This document shows, in pieces, positions 1 to 4,004 of a stretch of 5,389 bases of DNA. Position numbers and translations under genes: made by a program. The notes under the pieces were generated by a model. It saw nothing but the letters and a program-made list of their open reading frames with translations, was not told the DNA's origin and made no database searches. The first letter of the stretch is position 1, and the number at the start of each line of letters is the position of its first letter. The DNA is from an uncultured Oxalobacteraceae bacterium (lineage in GTDB: Bacteria; Pseudomonadota; Gammaproteobacteria; Burkholderiales; Burkholderiaceae), in contig CAMLHI010000178.1 in the NCBI GenBank assembly GCA_946479705.1, positions 1 through 5,389 on the forward strand. The letters are read 5' to 3'.

Positions 1-2
1 AG

Positions 3-1214
3 GACGATGCTTCCTCAAAAGGGTATTTGATGCGCGAGTACCGGCTCTTTACCACGACCGACATGGTCAACTGGACCGATCATGGCGCGCCCTTGAAAAC
101 CAGCGCGATTTCCTGGTCCGTCAGCGATGCCAGCGCGGCACAGCTCATTGAAAGAAATGGAAAATTTTACTGGTATTTTTCCACCAATAATAAAACCGCG
201 CCAGGCGGTGTTTCCGTGGGTGTAGCGGTCGGGGAGTCTCCGTATGGCCCGTTCGAGGACGCCTTGGGCAAGGCACTGATAACGAATGACATGACCACGT
301 ATGCGCCGCATGGGTGGGATGATCTCGACCCCACTGTTTTTATCGATGATGACGGGCAGGCCTATCTTTTCTGGGGAAATAACGCTTGTTATTGGGTAAA
401 ATTGAAGAAGGACATGATTTCTCTCGATGGAGAAATTCACGCCCTGGACATCAAGGATAAAACAGCGTTTGCCGGACAATATACCGAGGCGCCGTGGGTA
501 TATAAGAGAAAAAATCTGTATTATCTGATTTATGCTGCGGAATTCCCGGAAAACATCAGTTACTCTACTGCCAAGAAAATTACCGGTCCCTGGAAGCAAC
601 AGGGCGTCCTCATGCCTAGGGAAAAAGGCAGCACGACCAATCATCCAGGCATCATCGACTACAAGAACAAATCGTACTTTTTCTATCATAATGATGCATT
701 GCCAGGCGGCCATAGTTTCGACAGGTCGGTTGCCGTCGAGGAGTTCAAATACAATGCGGACGGCACGATTCCAAAATTGAAGATGAGCGATGCCGGTATT
801 GTCAAGGGCGTGGGGACCTTGAATCCCTACAAGAAGACCCAAGCTGAAACGATCGCTTTTTCAAAAGGCGTCAAATCGGTTGAAGATAACGAAAAAGGCG
901 TCATCATTACTTCCATCCATGATAACGACTATATAAAGGTACGCGATGTGGATTTTGGAAAAGCCGGTCCATCCTCGTTCAAGGCATCTGCATCGAGCCG
1001 TTATCACGGAGGGATGATTGAAATTCGCACCGATGGCCTGGATGGAAAATTGATCGGGACTTTGCACATTTCCTACACCGGCGAATGGGAAAACTACAAG
1101 GAATTTTCGACCAATGTGGAAAAGGTCAAAGGTGTGCACGACGTTTATTTCGTTTTCAAAGGCGAAGAGCGCCACATGTTGTTCAATTTCGATTACTGGC
1201 AATTTGTTCAGTAA
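3..1214 (+). CDS. Glycoside hydrolase family 43 enzyme with C-terminal CBM6 module (5'-partial)
   Basis: The reading frame is open to the left edge, and the in-frame residues before the first ATG (base 30) still match the family (a DDASSKGYLM-like run leading into STDMVNW-type sequence). The gene therefore starts outside the window, and the catalytic-base Asp of the first propeller blade is not visible. GH43 hallmarks are present: TTDMVNWTDHG near bases 54-86; DPTVFIDDDGQAYLFWG from base 327, whose first Asp is the likely pKa-modulating residue; and TEAPWVYK, with the Glu at bases 486-488 as the likely general acid. After the five-bladed propeller, a CBM6-like beta-sandwich starts near base 840: ETIAFSKGV, IEIRTDGLDGKLIGT, TGEW, VYFVFKGE and a terminal FNFDYWQF. 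Family members remove arabinose or xylose side groups from arabinoxylan or act on related pectic/xylan chains; the exact substrate cannot be read from sequence. The enzyme is probably secreted, but its signal peptide is off the window. The gene is more AT-rich than the right half of the window. Confidence 0.92.
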   Translation, partial: DDASSKGYLMREYRLFTTTDMVNWTDHGAPLKTSAISWSVSDASAAQLIERNGKFYWYFSTNNKTAPGGVSVGVAVGESPYGPFEDALGKALITNDMTTYAPHGWDDLDPTVFIDDDGQAYLFWGNNACYWVKLKKDMISLDGEIHALDIKDKTAFAGQYTEAPWVYKRKNLYYLIYAAEFPENISYSTAKKITGPWKQQGVLMPREKGSTTNHPGIIDYKNKSYFFYHNDALPGGHSFDRSVAVEEFKYNADGTIPKLKMSDAGIVKGVGTLNPYKKTQAETIAFSKGVKSVEDNEKGVIITSIHDNDYIKVRDVDFGKAGPSSFKASASSRYHGGMIEIRTDGLDGKLIGTLHISYTGEWENYKEFSTNVEKVKGVHDVYFVFKGEERHMLFNFDYWQFVQ

Positions 1215-1340
1215 AAGGCGGTCGCCGTATCCTTCTGAGGGACACGAGATCGCGCGAGCCCGCTGCATCGTTTCACGCACACTCAAAGGCCGCAGCGTAG
1301 ACCGACTCAGACCCAACTCGGGATTATGTGCAAATTGCAT
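1203..1340 (-). pseudogene. Truncated 5' gene fragment downstream of the lipoprotein gene
   Basis: Directly after the lipoprotein stop codon the minus strand reads TAATATG and opens a frame beginning MQFAHNPELGLSRSTLRPLS. It then contains VRETMQRARAISCPSEGYGD, which looks protein-like. After about 40-45 codons the frame passes into the antisense of the glycosidase 3' end (below about base 1214) and stays open only as a shadow of that gene. I see no good ribosome binding site next to the ATG. I read it as the front of a gene cut off at a rearrangement junction close to the glycosidase stop, but chance coding of a 127-base convergent spacer is a real alternative. I do not recognise the family. 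No clear intrinsic terminator is visible in this spacer on either strand. Confidence 0.25.
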
Positions 1341-1341
1341 A

Positions 1342-1854
1342 TTAGCAGTCAATTGCGCCTCCACCGTGTTGAGCCGCCTCGCGCATCTCGTCCTTTGAAC
1401 TGGAAGATACCCATGGTGCAAGATCGTTGGGCGACAGTGGATAGAAGGGGTGAGCCGGCGAACAATCAGAAACAACGACGATTATTTTGTGGTTGTTATA
1501 GAAATGCACCTGCAACTGCCCCGGCATCTTATACTTCGGCAAATCAACTTCAGCTTTTTGCGCAGGAGGCAGAGGTGTTGGGTCGCCTGGCAATTTGTCA
1601 TACTCCCAAGTTACCTTCAGTTTAATCCCGGGCCGCCATTCACGAGGAATGAGCACGCAGCATGTTTCTTTCCCGCCGCCTTCCGCGCTAACGTTCGGAC
1701 CCATTCCTTCATTTACGCTGAAGGAAGCAATTGAAATGTCCTTCATATGATCGTATCCGGTAATGCTTGCCGAGGTCTTTCCACCATCACAGCCGGATAA
1801 CGCAGCTGTTATGCAAACCGCCAAACCAAGGATTAGATGTTCAACCGTCTTCAC
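1342..1854 (-). CDS. DUF3304-type lipoprotein, possible T6SS-island immunity-like protein
   Basis: This is a 170-residue predicted lipoprotein. The N-terminus is a short Lys-containing n-region, a hydrophobic run (LILGLAVCITAAL) and the lipobox LSGC, with the lipidated Cys at residue 22. The mature part contains GYDHMKDISIASFSVN, GPNVSAEGGGKETCCVLIPR and EWRPGIKLKVTWEYD, then HFYNNHKIIVVVSD. This pattern of a Gly-rich turn, paired Cys and RxWRPG is what I know as the DUF3304 lipoprotein family. I chose the GTG start at 1854-1852 because a strong Shine-Dalgarno lies just before it and the signal peptide is then ideal. The ATG at 1884 would add ten charged/Gly residues in front. Asp directly follows the lipidated Cys, a residue linked to inner-membrane retention in enterobacteria. 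It lies downstream of vgrG/DUF4123 remnants on the same strand with no effector gene between, so an immunity role is inference from context. Confidence 0.7.
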   Translation of the reverse strand: MKTVEHLILGLAVCITAALSGCDGGKTSASITGYDHMKDISIASFSVNEGMGPNVSAEGGGKETCCVLIPREWRPGIKLKVTWEYDKLPGDPTPLPPAQKAEVDLPKYKMPGQLQVHFYNNHKIIVVVSDCSPAHPFYPLSPNDLAPWVSSSSKDEMREAAQHGGGAIDC

Positions 1855-1858
1855 ACAT

Positions 1859-1866
1859 CCTCCTCC
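1859..1866 (-). promoter_or_regulatory. Strong ribosome binding site deciding the lipoprotein start
   Basis: The minus strand reads GGAGGAGG followed by ATGT and then the GTG start codon. Using the first GGAGG the spacing to GTG is seven bases. This is by far the best Shine-Dalgarno in the area; the upstream in-frame ATG at 1884 has none of comparable quality. It therefore supports the shorter protein with a canonical lipoprotein signal peptide. Confidence 0.65.
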
Positions 1867-1923
1867 GAAATCCTGTTCTTTCATAAAACGCTCAATGTCT
1901 CGATACTCCGCGATTGCACTGGA

Positions 1924-2278
1924 CTAAACAACGTTTTTCTCGACTAGAAAGTCGCCCAAACGGCTGGGTTCCCATTTGTTTTTGGTTAATAGATGGGTCA
2001 GTGAGTCGTTCAAATTGCTTTTGCCGTTTGTCAAACATGCCGCGACAGCCAGCGAGAAAATGTCGGACTCGTTCCTCACCCCGAATTCTCTGGCTAATTT
2101 ATCTGCTCCGCTTACCATTTCAAACACAGCTGATCGCGAAGCACCTTCTGGCAATATATCAGGCATCGAAATCAATAATGAGCGATAACATTGCGTCTGG
2201 ATGTGATACATCGAGTAATCGATCTAATTGGTCCATTTCAAGCACGATTTCCGGTACGCCGCCCTGGCGTGGGGTGAC
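1924..2278 (-). pseudogene. DUF4123-like T6SS effector-adaptor C-terminal fragment, frameshifted
   Basis: Two minus-strand frames join into one plausible protein tail. The first, from about 2278, gives VPEIVLEMDQLDRLLDVSHP followed by DAMLSLIIDFDA, ending at TGA (2161-2159). The second, from about 2185 down to the TAG at 1926-1924, gives MPDILPEGASRSAVFEMVSG, then ADKLAREFGVRNESDIFSLA and a helical tail ending VEKNVV. In DUF4123 proteins, as I know the family, a 'QLDALLDASEPDA' segment is followed by helices with an 'A..hGl.s..Di.ly' motif. The two halves fit that order, suggesting a one-base indel around 2160-2185. Alternatively the second part is a separate 80-residue protein starting at ATG 2166, which overlaps the first stop as ATGCCTGA. 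DUF4123 proteins load effectors onto VgrG. The N-terminal domain is absent, so no function is expected. The low GC here contrasts with the adjoining vgrG piece. Confidence 0.5.
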
Positions 2279-2570
2279 GGTGACGCGCCGGCGAAACTTT
2301 CGCGCGTGCCCCTGCCAGGCTGATTTGCAAGACGGCCGGCTGGCCGAGCAGCGCCTCCATGTCCACGTACGCACTGGTGGAGACAGCGATCACGTCGCGC
2401 ACGCCCACGCCCACGCTATGCACCACGTCATCGGCCGCGAACGCCTCGACCAGCAGCCCGCAAGAGCCGAGGTCCAGCTTGCTATCGCTCACAGTCAGTT
2501 CATACAGCCGCGTCGTGCTCGAAAACTGCACCACAGCAGCCAGCACCTGCTCGATCAACACTCCGCTCAT
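2279..2570 (-). pseudogene. vgrG: VgrG (T6SS spike protein) N-terminal fragment
   Basis: From ATG at 2570 the minus strand encodes about 95 residues of a typical proteobacterial VgrG N-terminus: LAAVVQFSSTTRLYELTV, GLLVEAFAADDVVHSVGVGV, RDVIAVSTSAYVDMEALLGQ and PAVLQISLAG. VgrG proteins are usually over 600 residues and form the trimeric spike of the type VI secretion tube; here everything after the first beta-barrel segment is missing. At a run of four G (2312-2309, minus strand) the frame breaks. The shifted frame continues with GTRESFAG, the expected VgrG continuation (family pattern roughly DGTRxxFAGYVT), and then homology stops at about 2280. Immediately beyond, sequence of a different gene (DUF4123-like) begins. 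The remnant is therefore both frameshifted and deleted and cannot yield a functional spike. Only a weak GAGG lies close to the ATG. Confidence 0.78.
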
Positions 2571-2724
2571 GCCTCACTCGCGCCAAGATTAATGAAACCA
2601 TAACCTTACGCGATTTGCAAAAGTTGCGAAGAAATTTTTCGAGTGCCGTGCGCGGTCATGCACGGCACATAGGGCAAGAGTGCGCCTCCACGCTGGGGAC
2701 ACACAAAATGCGCATCTTGCTGAC
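2571..2724. other. Non-coding spacer upstream of the vgrG remnant
   Basis: I see no convincing gene here. A minus-strand frame stays open through it (down to 2589), but its composition (Arg/Cys/Ala-rich, no recognisable motif) looks like read-through from the small gene at 2775-3050. The segment holds a perfect 9-bp inverted repeat (2643-2668) and, nearer vgrG, AT-rich sequence that could carry its former promoter. A TTGCAA hexamer (minus strand) is present, but no well-spaced -10 partner is convincing. Confidence 0.4.
2643..2668. repeat. Perfect 9-bp inverted repeat (hairpin)
   Basis: GTGCCGTGC at 2643-2651 is the exact reverse complement of GCACGGCAC at 2660-2668, with an 8-base loop. No T-tract follows it on either strand, so it is not a classical intrinsic terminator. 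A similar half-sequence, TTTTTCGAGTGCC, runs into its left arm and resembles the TTTTCGAGGTGCC arm of the larger palindrome at 2725-2770. The two may be related repeat copies. Confidence 0.6.
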
Positions 2725-2770
2725 GGGCACCTCGAAAAACCTGCTGCGCGCCGCGATTTTCGAGGTGCCC
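2725..2770. repeat. 46-bp palindromic element with 14-bp perfect arms and flanking TGAC direct repeats
   Basis: GGGCACCTCGAAAA at 2725-2738 is the exact reverse complement of TTTTCGAGGTGCCC at 2757-2770, around an 18-base GC-rich centre. The element is bordered on both sides by TGAC (2721-2724 and 2771-2774), which would fit a 4-bp target duplication. No U-tract follows the arms, so a simple terminator is less likely than a REP-like or miniature mobile element, or the ends of a collapsed insertion sequence. It sits exactly where the small Ala/Pro-rich gene product loses protein-like sequence. Confidence 0.65.
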
Positions 2771-2771
2771 T

Positions 2772-3050
2772 GACGTTGATGCCGTCCAGCTGTTGCGATT
2801 GGACCAGGAAGTTCACCGCCGCCAGGTTGCGCTGAGCGTTGGCGCTCTCGGTGTCGATCAGCCTCCCAAGGTGGCGGTGCCCGGATGGGCCGCGTCAGGT
2901 CTGGCGCGCGCGTGGCCCGAGGAACTTCTCGGCGGCCTTCTTCAGGTCGGACCTGAAATGGGCGAACGGCACCGCCGGGGCGGCTGGCGCGGCGGCGGGC
3001 GGCGCCAGCACGCCGGTGGCCGGGCGCACCCGGTGCGCGGCCGGCTTCAT
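2772..3050 (-). pseudogene. Small Ala/Pro-rich helical protein, interrupted; possible client of the chaperone-like protein
   Basis: The ATG (3050-3048) overlaps the stop of the preceding gene as ATGA, implying translational coupling. The intact frame gives 51 residues: a basic start (MKPAAHRVRP), an Ala/Pro linker (LAPPAAAPAAPAVP) and a helix-prone part (FAHFRSDLKKAAEKFLGPRA), then TGA at 2897-2895. Past that stop, the +1 frame reads RPDAAHPGTATLG and the original frame then reads RLIDTESANAQRNLAAVNFL and VQSQQLDGINV. All of these look like real protein. Losing one GC unit from the GCGCGCGC run near 2900-2910 and one base near GGGAGG (about 2865-2870) would explain the break and net to minus three. 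The gene may thus have coded about 95-120 residues. It could instead be a genuine 51-residue peptide or contain assembly errors. I do not recognise the family. Confidence 0.45.
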
Positions 3051-3502
3051 GGCGTGCTCCTCATGCCCAGCAGATCGGCGGTCGCGGCGGCGCGGCGCGC
3101 GCTGGCCGGCGGCCCCACGTCGGCCTGGGCCAGCAGTATCAGCTGGCGCAGCTGGCGTGCGGTGGCGAAGCCTTCCTCGGTCAGGCGGCCGAAGCTGGCC
3201 AGGGTGAGCCGGCGTGCATCGATCGGCATGCAGTACAGGAAGCTGTCGTCGTGCACGCTGTAGGCCACCGCGCCGCCCTTGAGGCCGGCCACGTCGCGGT
3301 TGAGCATGAGCGCCGCCGCCAGCTGGTAGGCCTGGGCTTCGGGCAGCAGGGAGGCGATGCGCACGCTGGCCACGATCAAGTCCCCGTCGGCGCCGGCGAT
3401 GGTCATTTGCAGCTGGTCCGGGCCGAGCAGGGTCCAGCAGCCCGCCATGTCCTGGCTGGGAATGGCCCCCAGCTGTGCCGGGTCGATACGCGCTTGATTC
3501 AT
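3047..3502 (-). CDS. CesT/type III secretion chaperone-like protein
   Basis: This is a 151-residue, mildly acidic cytoplasmic protein with no signal peptide or membrane segment. The predicted order is a short helix, beta strands (CWTLLG, LQMTIAG, DLIVASVRIA), a helix with the signature LPEAQAYQLAAALMLNRD, strands GGAVAYSVHDDSFLYCMPID, then a final helix FGRLTEEGFATARQLRQLIL. This is the layout I associate with CesT/SycE-type secretion chaperones: a 'lpe....ll..Ll.lN' helix followed by 'ga.a.d...g.l.l'. Such chaperones bind secreted clients as dimers. The start at ATG 3502 is chosen because an AAGGTGG Shine-Dalgarno precedes it at proper spacing and family-like sequence begins there; the frame is open further upstream only as a shadow of the transglycosylase. 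It lies 52 bases after that gene and overlaps the next by ATGA. The family call is by pattern only, without a profile search, and a fold look-alike is possible. Confidence 0.6.
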   Translation of the reverse strand: MNQARIDPAQLGAIPSQDMAGCWTLLGPDQLQMTIAGADGDLIVASVRIASLLPEAQAYQLAAALMLNRDVAGLKGGAVAYSVHDDSFLYCMPIDARRLTLASFGRLTEEGFATARQLRQLILLAQADVGPPASARRAAATADLLGMRSTP

Positions 3503-3554
3503 GGATTCCACCTTCGGGGTGCGGGCATTGAGGACACATGGGTGGTGCATGTGC

Positions 3555-3995
3555 TCAGTTCTGTTCCATTCCCTGCGGCGGGAGATTGCGGTACACCTTT
3601 TGCGCGTATTTGATGCGCAGTTCCGGGTTGCGGGCGTTGTAGGCGCCCACCGCTTCCCAGGAATTGCCCATGCGGCGCATATTCTGCGCCAGAACCCAGG
3701 CGCCCACGTGGATATTGGTGCAGGCATCCATCAGCTGCGCTTCGTCGATGCCGAGCTTGCGCAGGGTCGGCAGCCAGCCGCTGTTGATCTGCATCAGGCC
3801 GATGTCGTAGGAACCGTTCTTGTTGTTGCGGTTCATGGCCGCCGGGTTGAGCTTGGACTCGGTCTTGGCGATCGCGTACAGCACGTAGGGATTGACCCCG
3901 TAGCGGGCGGCCGCTTCTTCCCAGCAGGCGCTGGCGCTGCCGCAGGCCAGCAGGGCCGCCATGGCAGCCACGGTAATTGCGCTTGTTTTCATCAT
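3555..3995 (-). CDS. Periplasmic lytic transglycosylase (PilT-R64/IagB/VirB1-like)
   Basis: This is a 146-residue secreted muramidase-like enzyme that would open peptidoglycan for pilus passage by cleaving the MurNAc-GlcNAc bond. Residues 1-23 are a Sec signal peptide (hydrophobic AITVAAMAALLACG, cleavage after ASA). The mature SLT domain starts CWEEAAARYGVNPYVLYAIA, followed by KTESKLNPAA with catalytic Glu46. Next come NGSYDIGLMQINSGW (GLMQINS motif, residues 66-72), DACTNIHVGAWVLAQNM and the closing EAVGAYNA (114-121). Cys24 and Cys92 are placed to form the disulfide seen in this subfamily. The start is one of two adjacent ATGs (3995 or 3992), nine bases after the pilV stop with no strong Shine-Dalgarno, so it probably depends on coupling to pilV translation. 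Similar small transglycosylases accompany type IVb pilus, conjugation and type III secretion operons, and this one follows pilV directly. Confidence 0.92.
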   Translation of the reverse strand: MMKTSAITVAAMAALLACGSASACWEEAAARYGVNPYVLYAIAKTESKLNPAAMNRNNKNGSYDIGLMQINSGWLPTLRKLGIDEAQLMDACTNIHVGAWVLAQNMRRMGNSWEAVGAYNARNPELRIKYAQKVYRNLPPQGMEQN

Positions 3996-4004
3996 TGTGT
4001 ATGG

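Noticed and set aside
27..32. TTG or ATG at 27/30 as the true glycosidase start
   Set aside because: The in-frame sequence before it already fits GH43, and the catalytic-base region would be missing, so the gene is cut by the window edge.
15..842. Minus-strand ORF of 275 codons opposite the glycosidase
   Set aside because: It is an antisense shadow of a gene with clear catalytic and CBM6 motifs, and has no recognisable domain.
1215..1341. CRISPR, tRNA or terminator in the convergent spacer
   Set aside because: No direct repeats, no cloverleaf-like arms, and the only stem (GGCG/CGCC) has a two-base loop.
2725..2770. The 14-bp palindrome as a Rho-independent terminator
   Set aside because: Neither side is followed by a T-tract, the loop is 18 bases, and flanking 4-bp direct repeats fit an inserted element better.
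3047..3727. Long minus-strand ORF of 226 codons extending upstream of the chaperone-like gene
   Set aside because: The first 75 codons overlap the 3' part of the transglycosylase in another frame and have no family character. A good ribosome binding site and protein-like sequence begin at ATG 3502.
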